The notes below the pieces were generated by a model. It saw only the letters and a program-made list of their open reading frames with translations. It ran no database searches and was not told the DNA's origin. A program made the position numbers and the translations under genes. DNA of 64,000 nt from Novosphingobium acidiphilum DSM 19966 (GTDB lineage: Bacteria; Pseudomonadota; Alphaproteobacteria; Sphingomonadales; Sphingomonadaceae), in assembly GCF_000429005.1 (NCBI RefSeq), contig NZ_AUBA01000006.1:146583-210582 (forward strand), read 5' to 3'. Positions within the stretch are counted from its first letter, which is position 1; each line of letters starts with the position of its first letter. Below, one piece after another: positions 32,461-40,586 of this stretch.

Positions 32461-33489
32461 ATGGCACAGCCGCAAGGTGCCGCGATGGCCGAACCTGTCA
32501 TCGCGGCGCAGTTTCTGCGCCATGTCGCCAATTGCCTTGAACTGACCGGGCGGTCGGCGGCCGGTCTGCTGGCCGAACTCGGGCTGGATCGCGATGCGAT
32601 CGAAGGTGCCGATACCGAAATTCCCTTGTGGCAATTCCTGACCTTTTTCGAACGCGCGGCAAGTCTGGCGCGCAACCCTTCATTCGGATTGCATGCCGGG
32701 CGGCTGGTCGGATCGGACAGCATCGGGCCCTTGAGCTTTCTGTTTCTCAGCGCGCCCGATCTTGCGACCGCGTTCGGCAGTTTCACCCGTTATCTCGACA
32801 CGATGCAGCAGGCATCGCGCAATCGCTTTGTGATCGAAGGCGATCACGCCATGTTCGAATACCGCGTGATCGATCCGGCGCTGCCGCAGCGGCGGCAGGA
32901 TGCCGAATATTCGATCAGCGCGATGTTCAGCCTGGCACGGCAATACACAGGCGGTGCGCTCGATCTGCGCGAAGTGCGTTTCGAACACGAACGCGTCGGC
33001 GCGTATGCGGTCTATCGCGACTATTTCGGATGCGACGTGTTTTTTGAACAGGACACCAATCTGCTGGTATTCGGCGCGCATCATCTGGCGCACCGCGGGC
33101 GCGTGCTGAGCCCGGTGCTGCACCCGATCATGGAAGACCACTTGCGCCGCCGCGCCGACAGCGGGGCCGAGGGCACGGTGATCGACCGGGTCCGGGCAAT
33201 GATCGCCCATGCCCCGCCGGCGCATCCGCCGCACGTGGACGAAGTGGCCGCGCGGCTGGGTATTTCGGTGCCGACCCTGCATCGCCGGCTGCGCGCAAGC
33301 GGCCACAGCTGGCGCGCGCTGCGCGATGATCATCGCATGGCTGCGGCGCTGCGCATGCTGCGCGAAACCGGGCGCAGCGTGGCCGATGTCGCGCTGGCCG
33401 TCGGGTATGCCGAAAACGCCAGCTTCAGCCGCGCCTTTGCGCGCCATTTCGGCCATACGCCAAGCGCGACCCGCGATGGCAGGACCTGA
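32461..33489 (+). CDS. AraC-family regulator
   Basis: This 342-residue regulator has an N-terminal effector domain of the arabinose-binding AraC subfamily (residues ~20-200) and a C-terminal double helix-turn-helix (about 240-340, DEVAARLGISVPTLHRRL and VAEVAL-like VADVALAVGYAENASFSRAF). It is probably co-transcribed with the FAH gene. It has the same architecture as the regulator at 44,412. Its TGA directly abuts the stop of the convergent VOC gene. Confidence 0.88.
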   Translation: MAQPQGAAMAEPVIAAQFLRHVANCLELTGRSAAGLLAELGLDRDAIEGADTEIPLWQFLTFFERAASLARNPSFGLHAGRLVGSDSIGPLSFLFLSAPDLATAFGSFTRYLDTMQQASRNRFVIEGDHAMFEYRVIDPALPQRRQDAEYSISAMFSLARQYTGGALDLREVRFEHERVGAYAVYRDYFGCDVFFEQDTNLLVFGAHHLAHRGRVLSPVLHPIMEDHLRRRADSGAEGTVIDRVRAMIAHAPPAHPPHVDEVAARLGISVPTLHRRLRASGHSWRALRDDHRMAAALRMLRETGRSVADVALAVGYAENASFSRAFARHFGHTPSATRDGRT

Positions 33490-33882
33490 TCAATCCGGCG
33501 CAGGCCCGATCAGGTCCCACCGGTTGCCGTAAAGATCTTCGAACACGGCAACAGTGCCATAAGGTTCGATGCGCGGCGGTTCGAGAAACGCTATTCCGCG
33601 CGCGCAATACAACGCATGATCGCGTGCGAAATCGTCGGTTTCGAGAAACAGGAACACCCGCCCGCCGGTCTGGTTGCCAATCGCGCGTGATTGCCGGTCA
33701 TCGCTGGCGCGGGCCAGCAGCAGGCCGCTGTCCGAGCCCGGTGGACCAACCACCACCCACCGTTTGGCCTGGCCTGCAACCTCGTCGCTGCGCAGCTCAA
33801 AGCCCAGCTTGCCGACGTAAAAGGCAATGGCTTCGTCATAGTCGCGAACCACGAGCGCTGTGAGTTTCAGGTTTTGTGGCAT
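33490..33882 (-). CDS. VOC (glyoxalase/bleomycin-resistance) family protein
   Basis: This 130-residue protein carries one VOC fold with paired beta-alpha-beta-beta-beta units (LTALVVRDYDEAIAFYVGKLGF ... VFEDLYGNRWDLIGP, quoted in part). The second-half Glu in AVFEDLYGN is the usual metal ligand. ATG 33882 was chosen over a far upstream ATG because similarity starts at MPQNLKLTALVV. Substrate unknown. Confidence 0.8.
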   Translation of the reverse strand: MPQNLKLTALVVRDYDEAIAFYVGKLGFELRSDEVAGQAKRWVVVGPPGSDSGLLLARASDDRQSRAIGNQTGGRVFLFLETDDFARDHALYCARGIAFLEPPRIEPYGTVAVFEDLYGNRWDLIGPAPD

Positions 33883-34018
33883 GGCTGAGTGATCGGGGCT
33901 TTGTCTGCATTGCGCAAGTCGTTCGTCGATCAAGGTTGTTCCTTTTTGCGCGGCAACTTGACTCCTTTGCCCGACAGACGGGATGATCGGGGCGGTTTCT
34001 GGGGAAAGATATCCGCAC

Positions 34019-34906
34019 ATGCTCGAATTGCAGTCGGTCACGCACACCTATGCCAACGGGGTCAGGGCGCTCGACAATGTTACGTTGACCATTCCCACCG
34101 GCATGTTCGGGTTGCTGGGGCCCAACGGCGCGGGCAAATCGACACTGATGCGCACGATCGCGACGTTGCAGGCGCCCAGTTCGGGCAGTGTCCGGTTTGG
34201 CGATATCGACGTGATCGCCCAGCCCGAACGTTTGCGTCAGACGCTGGGGTACCTGCCGCAGGATTTCGGCGTCTATCCGCGCGTGTCGGCCTATGCGATG
34301 CTGGATCATCTGGCGGTGCTGAAGGGCATTGCCGGGCGCGGCGAACGCAAGGCCACGGTGGAAACGCTGCTCGATCAGGTGAACCTGTGGGGCGTGCGCA
34401 ACAAGGCGATTGCCGGATTTTCGGGCGGGATGCGCCAGCGTTTCGGGATTGCGCAGGCGCTGATCGGCAATCCGCGACTGATCATCGTCGATGAACCCAC
34501 CGCCGGGCTCGATCCCGAAGAACGCAACCGGTTCCTCAATCTTCTGGCTGCGATCGGTGAAAACGTGGTGGTGATCCTGTCGACCCACATCGTCGAAGAC
34601 GTGACCGATCTGTGCCAGCGCATGGCGATCATGGGCGGCGGGCGCATTCTGGCCCAGGGCGCGCCGGTCGACATGATCGGGCAGATGCACGGCACGATCT
34701 GGGCCCGCACGGTCGATCGCGCCGATCTGCCGGCGATCATGGAGCGGCACCGGGTCATCTCCACCCGGCTGTCGGGCGGGCGCATGGTGGTGCACGTGGT
34801 ATCGCCGCACGATCCGGGTGACGGCTTTGCCGTGATCGCAGGTGGGCTTGAAGATGTCTATTTCGCCGCGCTGCACCCTGTGGCCGCAGCACCTCTTGCT
34901 GCGTGA
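34019..34906 (+). CDS. ABC transporter ATP-binding protein
   Basis: This is a 295-residue ATPase of the ABC-2 export type. Walker A GPNGAGKST is near residues 34-42, the Q-loop is in LGYLPQDFG, the signature SGGMRQRFGIAQAL and Walker B LIIVDEPTAGLDP. The C-terminal extension (IWARTVDRADL...) is typical of this subgroup. It pairs with the giant permease-peptidase fusion 154 bases downstream. Confidence 0.9.
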   Translation: MLELQSVTHTYANGVRALDNVTLTIPTGMFGLLGPNGAGKSTLMRTIATLQAPSSGSVRFGDIDVIAQPERLRQTLGYLPQDFGVYPRVSAYAMLDHLAVLKGIAGRGERKATVETLLDQVNLWGVRNKAIAGFSGGMRQRFGIAQALIGNPRLIIVDEPTAGLDPEERNRFLNLLAAIGENVVVILSTHIVEDVTDLCQRMAIMGGGRILAQGAPVDMIGQMHGTIWARTVDRADLPAIMERHRVISTRLSGGRMVVHVVSPHDPGDGFAVIAGGLEDVYFAALHPVAAAPLAA

Positions 34907-35059
34907 CAGGGGTGTTGAAAGTGCCATGTATCGCCCCGCAGCAGGGGCCCGACCGCACCTTCGACGGGCGGTTCTTCCGGGGGCGGGGGGCGGTGCGTGG
35001 CACAATGTCGCGTGTCTGCGGCCGGCAGGTCGGATTTTGAGAATTCGGGGATAATCGCC

Positions 35060-38000
35060 ATGTTCGCGCGCGTTGCCGCCTTTGAATTTCGCTATCAACT
35101 GCGCAGCCCGGTGTTCTGGGCGGTGATCGCGCTGTTTTTCCTGCTGACATTTGGCGCGATGGCCAGCAGCGAGATCACGATCGGCGATCCCAATTCCAGC
35201 GTGCACAAGAACGGCCCGCTCAGTCTGGCGCTGACCCAGATGATCATGGCGGTGTTCTTCATGTTCGTCAGCACGGCGTTTGTGGCCAACGTGATCGTGC
35301 GCGACGACGAAAGCGGGTTCGGGCCGATTATCCGGTCGACCCGGATCACCCGGTTCGATTACCTGTTCGGGCGCTTTACCGGGGCGTTTGCGGTCGTGGC
35401 CATCGCGTTTCTGGCGGTGCCGCTGGGCAGCTTTGCCGGATCGCTGATGCCTTGGGTCGATCCTGAAACCCTGGGGCCGAACCGGTTTGCGTTTTACATG
35501 CAGCCCTATGTCACGATCGTGCTGCCGACGCTACTGCTGTCATCGGCGCTGTTTTTTGCGGTGGCGACGATCACCCGCTCGGTCATGCTGACCTATGTCG
35601 GCGTGCTGGCGTTCCTGCTGTTGTACGGCATTTCGCGCGCGGTGCTGTCGACCAATCCCGACTGGCGCGAGATTGCCGCGCTGACCGACAGCTTCGGATT
35701 GGCCGCGGTCGGGCTGGTAACGCGGTACTGGACCGCGGCCGAGGCCAACAGCCAGATGGTGCCGATGGCAGGCGTCGTGCTGGTCAATCGCCTGATCTGG
35801 TCGGCCGTGGCGCTGACCGCGCTGGCGCTCGCGTGGTGGCGGTTCCGTTTCGGCGTGGCGTCGATATCGGCGCGCAAGCATGCGCGTCTGGCGCGCAAGG
35901 CGGCGCGGATCGAGGCGGTGGTGCCACAGCGCGTGGGCGTGTTGCCCGCGCCCGATCAGGTTGCGTCGCGCTGGCCGCGCCTGTTCACCCAGATCGGCTT
36001 TGAAATGCGGCTGATCCTGGGCAGCCCGGCGTTCTTTGTGTTGTTGCTGGTGGGGCTGCTCAATGCGGTGGCGTCCATGCTGGTGCCTTCGGGGATGTAT
36101 GGCACCCCGACGTATCCCGCCACTTTCGTTCTGATCCGCGATTTGCAAGGTGCCTATGCGCTTGCCCCGCTGATCATCGCCGGGTTCTATGCCGGCGAAC
36201 TGGTCTGGCGCGATCGTGACCGGCGCATGCACGAAATCATCGATGCCACGGCGCTGCCCAACTGGGCGCAACTGGTGCCCAAGTTTCTGGCCCTGGTCTC
36301 GGTGCTGTTTGCAACAATGGTGGTGGGCGTGCTGGCAGCCATGCTGGTGCAGCTGGCCAAGGGCTTCACCGCGCTCAATCCCGGCGAATACGTGCTGTGG
36401 TTCCTGTTGCCAAGCGTGGTCGACATGGCGCTGATCGCTGGCATGGCGCTGGTTTTGCAAGTGCTTGCGCCCAACAAATATGTCGGCTGGGGGCTGCTGC
36501 TGGTCTATTTCGTGGTGATCAGCGTGATGAACCCGTTGGGGTTCCAGCATCCGCTTTATCAATATGGCAGCACCGGCCCCAATCCGCTGTCGGACATGAA
36601 CGGCGATGCGGTGGGCGGCACGGCGGGCTGGTGGTTCCGGCTGTATTGGGTGGCGTTTCTGGTCATCATGCTGACGGTGGCGCACCTGTTGTGGCGGCGC
36701 GGAACCGAAACGCGTTTTGCGCCGCGGCTGCGCTTTGCGCTGGTGCGCGCGCGCGGCGGGGCGGGGCTGGTGGCGGTGGCCGCACTGGTGGTGATGGGCG
36801 CCACCGGGCTCTGGCTGTATCACCAGACCAACGGGCTCAACGTGTATGAAACCACGCTCGACACCGATCGACAACTGGCCGATGCGGAAAAGCTGTACCT
36901 GCATCTTGAACACGCGCCCGAACCGTCGGTCATCACGATCCGCATGGCGGTCGATCTGCACCCGCACGATCGGCTGATGGAAGCATCGGGCACATATGCG
37001 CTGATCAACCGGACGACCGTGCCGATCCGCGATGTCCATCTGGTCGTGCCCGAACATGCGCGCGACATTCTGGCGCTGTCGATTACCGGCGCGCACATGC
37101 TTGCCAATGACGATGGGCACCAGGTGCGGACATATCGGTTCGATCAGCCGTTGGCCCCTGGCGCCACGGCCACGATGGCGTTCAAGGTGCGCCGCTGGCA
37201 ACGCGGGATCAATGCCAAGGGCGACGACCAGCGGCTGGTCGCCAACGGCACATTCCTCGACAACAGCGAAATTGCGCCGGTCATCGGCATCCATCGCAAC
37301 ATGTTCCTGAACGATCCGATCAGGCGGCGCAAATATGGGCTGCCGAGCGAACTGCGCATGGCCAGGCTCGAAGACCAGGGCGCGCTGGCCTACAACTATA
37401 TCGAAAATGCCGACTGGGTGACGAGCGACATCACGCTGACCACCGATGCCGACCAGACCCCGGTGGCGCCGGGCAAGCGGGTCAGCGATGTGACCGCACA
37501 GGGCCGGCGCAGCGCGCGGTTCGTGTCCACCGCGCCGATCCTGAATTTCTGGTCGATCCAGTCGGCGCGCTATGCGGTGAAAAGCCGGATGAGCGACGGG
37601 GTGACGCTGTCGGTCTACTACGATCCGGCGCATCCCTACAATGTCGATCGCATGCTCGATGCGTTTGACAATGCGCTGCGCTATTATCGCGCGAACTTCG
37701 GCCCCTATCAGTTCGATTACGCGCGGATTGTCGAATTTCCCGGCTATGCCTCGTTTGCGCAGGCCTTTGCCGGCACGATGCCTTATTCGGAAAACATCGG
37801 CTTTCTGGGCGATTTTCGCAATCCTTCGAATATCGATTACGCCACATATGTCGCCTCGCACGAACTGGGCCACCAGTATTGGGGCCACCAGGTCGTATCG
37901 GCCGACCGCCAGGGCGGCACGCTGATGGTGGAAACGCTGGCGCAATATTCCGCGCTGATGGTGATGAAGCACCGCTATGGCGAGGACAAGATTCGCCGCT

Positions 38001-38647
38001 TCCTGCAGTACGAGCTTGATTCCTATCTGCGTTCACGCGGTGGCGAACGGCTGGAGGAACAGCCGCTGATGCGCGTCGAAAATCAGGGTTATATCCATTA
38101 CCGCAAGGGCGCGGTTGCGCTGTACCTGCTGCAGGACCGGCTGGGCGAGGATCGGGTCAATGCCATGTTGCGCACGATCCTGGCCAAATACCGCTTCAAA
38201 GGCGCACCCTTTGCCAGCAGCACCGATCTGGTGGCGGGGTTCGAGGGCCTGGCGCGCAATGCCGAAGAACACGAACTGGTTGCCGACACGCTGGAACGGA
38301 TCACGGTCTACGACTTCAAGGCGCAACACGCCCAGACCCGCAAATTGCCCGATGGCCGCTGGCAGACCGTGTTGACCGTGCGCGCAGAAAAGGCCTATGC
38401 CGATGGCAAAGGGCACGAAACGCCTGCTGCCCTGCACCAGAGTGTCGACATCGGCCTGTTTACCGCGCGCCCGGGCAAGGCCGAATTCGGCGCGCACAAC
38501 GTGCTGATGCGCAAGCGCTATCCGGTAACAGGCGGAGTGCAGACGTTTACGCTGATTACCTCGGCAAAGCCCCTGTTTGCCGGGATCGATCCCTATAACA
38601 CGTTCATTGATCGCAACAGTGATGACAATATTGTTGGGGTCGACTAG
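35060..38647 (+). CDS. ABC-2 permease fused to M1-type peptidase
   Basis: This is a 1,195-residue fusion. Two six-helix ABC-2 permease blocks fill about residues 1-585. A gluzincin M1-like aminopeptidase domain of about 550 residues follows. Its zinc site is HELGH at 934-938 with Glu 958 (VETLAQY), an HExxH-X19-E spacing one residue longer than usual M1. The substrate of transport or cleavage is unknown. The ATPase partner is directly upstream. The fusion family exists in other proteobacteria. Confidence 0.87.
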   Translation: MFARVAAFEFRYQLRSPVFWAVIALFFLLTFGAMASSEITIGDPNSSVHKNGPLSLALTQMIMAVFFMFVSTAFVANVIVRDDESGFGPIIRSTRITRFDYLFGRFTGAFAVVAIAFLAVPLGSFAGSLMPWVDPETLGPNRFAFYMQPYVTIVLPTLLLSSALFFAVATITRSVMLTYVGVLAFLLLYGISRAVLSTNPDWREIAALTDSFGLAAVGLVTRYWTAAEANSQMVPMAGVVLVNRLIWSAVALTALALAWWRFRFGVASISARKHARLARKAARIEAVVPQRVGVLPAPDQVASRWPRLFTQIGFEMRLILGSPAFFVLLLVGLLNAVASMLVPSGMYGTPTYPATFVLIRDLQGAYALAPLIIAGFYAGELVWRDRDRRMHEIIDATALPNWAQLVPKFLALVSVLFATMVVGVLAAMLVQLAKGFTALNPGEYVLWFLLPSVVDMALIAGMALVLQVLAPNKYVGWGLLLVYFVVISVMNPLGFQHPLYQYGSTGPNPLSDMNGDAVGGTAGWWFRLYWVAFLVIMLTVAHLLWRRGTETRFAPRLRFALVRARGGAGLVAVAALVVMGATGLWLYHQTNGLNVYETTLDTDRQLADAEKLYLHLEHAPEPSVITIRMAVDLHPHDRLMEASGTYALINRTTVPIRDVHLVVPEHARDILALSITGAHMLANDDGHQVRTYRFDQPLAPGATATMAFKVRRWQRGINAKGDDQRLVANGTFLDNSEIAPVIGIHRNMFLNDPIRRRKYGLPSELRMARLEDQGALAYNYIENADWVTSDITLTTDADQTPVAPGKRVSDVTAQGRRSARFVSTAPILNFWSIQSARYAVKSRMSDGVTLSVYYDPAHPYNVDRMLDAFDNALRYYRANFGPYQFDYARIVEFPGYASFAQAFAGTMPYSENIGFLGDFRNPSNIDYATYVASHELGHQYWGHQVVSADRQGGTLMVETLAQYSALMVMKHRYGEDKIRRFLQYELDSYLRSRGGERLEEQPLMRVENQGYIHYRKGAVALYLLQDRLGEDRVNAMLRTILAKYRFKGAPFASSTDLVAGFEGLARNAEEHELVADTLERITVYDFKAQHAQTRKLPDGRWQTVLTVRAEKAYADGKGHETPAALHQSVDIGLFTARPGKAEFGAHNVLMRKRYPVTGGVQTFTLITSAKPLFAGIDPYNTFIDRNSDDNIVGVD

Positions 38648-38707
38648 CGCGTTTCAGTATATAGTCTTTATCGCCGCGCGACTCGGATATTAATCGGGGG
38701 ATTGGCG

Positions 38708-39580
38708 ATGAAATTGCGCTATGTGCTTGTTGCAACAAGTTTGCTTGCACTTTCAGGGTGCAAGAACCTTCAGACGGTGCAGGCCCTGTCGGCGACTTTG
38801 GTCACCGCGTCGAGCAGTCTGGACAGTGTCAGCAACGAACTGACGTCGACCTGCATCAGGCAAGAACAGTTCAATCCGGCGTTGCAATGCGCGGATTCGG
38901 AAAAATCGACCAAGGGACTGATCGCGACTGACACGTTGCTGACGACATATTTTTCGGCACTTGGCGACGCCGCTGGTGCGCAGTCGTTCACGGTGAAAAC
39001 GGGGCTTGATAATCTTACCGCCTCGGTCAGTGCCATCCCCGGGATCAATCAGGGGCAGGTCAGCGCGGCCTCTGGCCTGGCCGAAACGATCGCAACGCTG
39101 TTTACCGAGGCCGCGCGCGAAAAGGCGCTGCGCACGATGATCGACCAGGGCGTGCCCCAGGCGAAAACGCTGGTGGCCATGCTCGGCAATCGCGTTCCAC
39201 ACAGCCTGTCGACCAGCCTCAGGGCCGAACAGGACGCGTTGACCAGCCAATTCGTGACATATGCCGAGGGCAGTCTGGGGCCCGACCCGGCGGCACGTTG
39301 CGTCGACGGTCCGAAGTCGGTGGATTTTCCCAAGGGTGCCAATTTCCTGTTGGCGCTGGAATATTGCCATCGCCTCCAGACGATCCAGGCCAAGCAGGCG
39401 GCCATCGCCAGCTATCAGGGCGCGCTGGGCAATATCAATGCGGCGCTCGATACTTTGGCATCGTCAAAAAGCGATCTGACGGCCGAACAACTTGTCTTGA
39501 AATTGCGCGACGATGTCAGCCAGTTGAAAACCAATCTTGATGCCGTGAACACTGCATTTGGCAAGGGAGGGGGCAAATGA
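38708..39580 (+). CDS. Lipoprotein of unknown function
   Basis: This 290-residue predicted outer-membrane or periplasmic lipoprotein has the signal MKLRYVLVATSLLALSGC with lipobox LSGC (cleavage before Cys 18). The mature part is mostly helical with few aromatics (SATLVTASSSLDSVSNELT; later LDTLASSKSDLTAEQLVLK). Two Cys pairs (TCIRQ...LQCAD and RCVDG...YCHRL) could form disulfides. Its stop overlaps the next gene as ATGA. I do not recognise a family. Confidence 0.75.
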   Translation: MKLRYVLVATSLLALSGCKNLQTVQALSATLVTASSSLDSVSNELTSTCIRQEQFNPALQCADSEKSTKGLIATDTLLTTYFSALGDAAGAQSFTVKTGLDNLTASVSAIPGINQGQVSAASGLAETIATLFTEAAREKALRTMIDQGVPQAKTLVAMLGNRVPHSLSTSLRAEQDALTSQFVTYAEGSLGPDPAARCVDGPKSVDFPKGANFLLALEYCHRLQTIQAKQAAIASYQGALGNINAALDTLASSKSDLTAEQLVLKLRDDVSQLKTNLDAVNTAFGKGGGK

Positions 39581-40005
39581 GTGTTGCCGATGACATACAG
39601 GGCCTGGCGGATCTGGCGGAAAGCGCCGCGCATCAGGCATTGGGCGCCCAGATCAAGCTGGGACCGCGGCCATCGGCCCCCGATCCGGCCGGGCTGTTGT
39701 GGGATCAGACCACCGCGCGTCTGCAGGCACAAGTCAACAGTTTGACCGCACTTGCGACGAACCTGTCGGCAGATTCGGTGATCGATGCATTGGCCGATAA
39801 CGCCGATGCGGTCGCACAACTCGAGGCGGTTACGGCCAATGCCGATGCAGCGATCCAGCAGATCGATGACACCTCGAAATTGTTCACGACCATCGGCCAT
39901 ATCCTGGACGTGGGTGTTGCGGTGCTTGCGCTGGCTGCGGCCCCGACGCCGGCAGCGGCCCAGGCGCTGTTCGGCAAGATCAAGACCCTGTCGGGCGATT
40001 TTTGA
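39577..40005 (+). CDS. Helical protein coupled to lipoprotein
   Basis: This is a 142-residue protein with no signal peptide. It is alanine- and aspartate-rich and largely helical (VIDALADNADAVAQLEAVTANADAAIQQ in the middle, quoted over two helices). A hydrophobic stretch (ILDVGVAVLALAAAPTPAAAQAL) sits near the C-terminus. The ATGA overlap with the lipoprotein gene points to a joint function. I do not recognise it. Confidence 0.65.
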   Translation: MSVADDIQGLADLAESAAHQALGAQIKLGPRPSAPDPAGLLWDQTTARLQAQVNSLTALATNLSADSVIDALADNADAVAQLEAVTANADAAIQQIDDTSKLFTTIGHILDVGVAVLALAAAPTPAAAQALFGKIKTLSGDF

Positions 40006-40023
40006 CGGGGTCTTGGCCCGATC

Positions 40024-40422
40024 CTAAAACCGGATGCGGCCAAACAGCGTCTTGAGGGCTGTTGCCATCCACTGCGCATCTGCCTGGGCGAAATCGGCGG
40101 TAACCGGTTCTGCCGGGGTGATGGCATAACGGCTGCGGCTGATGTCCTCGATGGCCACGCTGGCCCGGCCGTTGTCGAGCCGGATGACGATGCCTGCCAC
40201 GCGGTTGGCGTGCACCTTGAGCACAAACCGCTTGATGTCGCTGCTGGCACCTTCTTCGCTCAATTCGAATTCATCACGATCGGCGATGGCCAGGTGCACC
40301 AGTTCGACGAGGCGGGCCAGCATGGGCCCCTCGGTCTTTGACCAGCGCAGGCGTTCAAACTGCACGGCGTCGATGCCTTGCGAAAGGCGATCGCACGCAT
40401 CTTCAAAGCTGTCCTGGGTCAT
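40024..40422 (-). CDS. Hypothetical protein
   Basis: This is a 132-residue mixed alpha/beta protein of unknown function, starting MTQDSFEDACDRLSQGIDAV and ending TALKTLFGRIRF. The central part has the look of a small sensor or effector fold (RFVLKVHANRVAGIVIRLDNGRASVAIED, in two strands). The start at 40422 was chosen because the upstream frame is rich in Cys/Arg and does not look coding. Convergent with the coupled helical gene, 18 bases away. Confidence 0.6.
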   Translation of the reverse strand: MTQDSFEDACDRLSQGIDAVQFERLRWSKTEGPMLARLVELVHLAIADRDEFELSEEGASSDIKRFVLKVHANRVAGIVIRLDNGRASVAIEDISRSRYAITPAEPVTADFAQADAQWMATALKTLFGRIRF

Positions 40423-40586
40423 TGAAATCGCCTGGTGGGTGCTTGCGGCAGGGCTGGCGCAGATGGAGCACCAGCCACCCGGACACCGCCTGATCATACG
40501 CGCGATGTCTGAACGAACCGTTCGCCCACAAAAAGCGGCGCGCCGGTTATCCCGGCGCGCCGTCAAGGGTGGAAAGGAGGGGGCGA

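Noticed and set aside
35540..37972. 810-codon minus-strand frame
   Set aside because: Antisense of the permease-peptidase fusion; His/Arg-rich with no domain.
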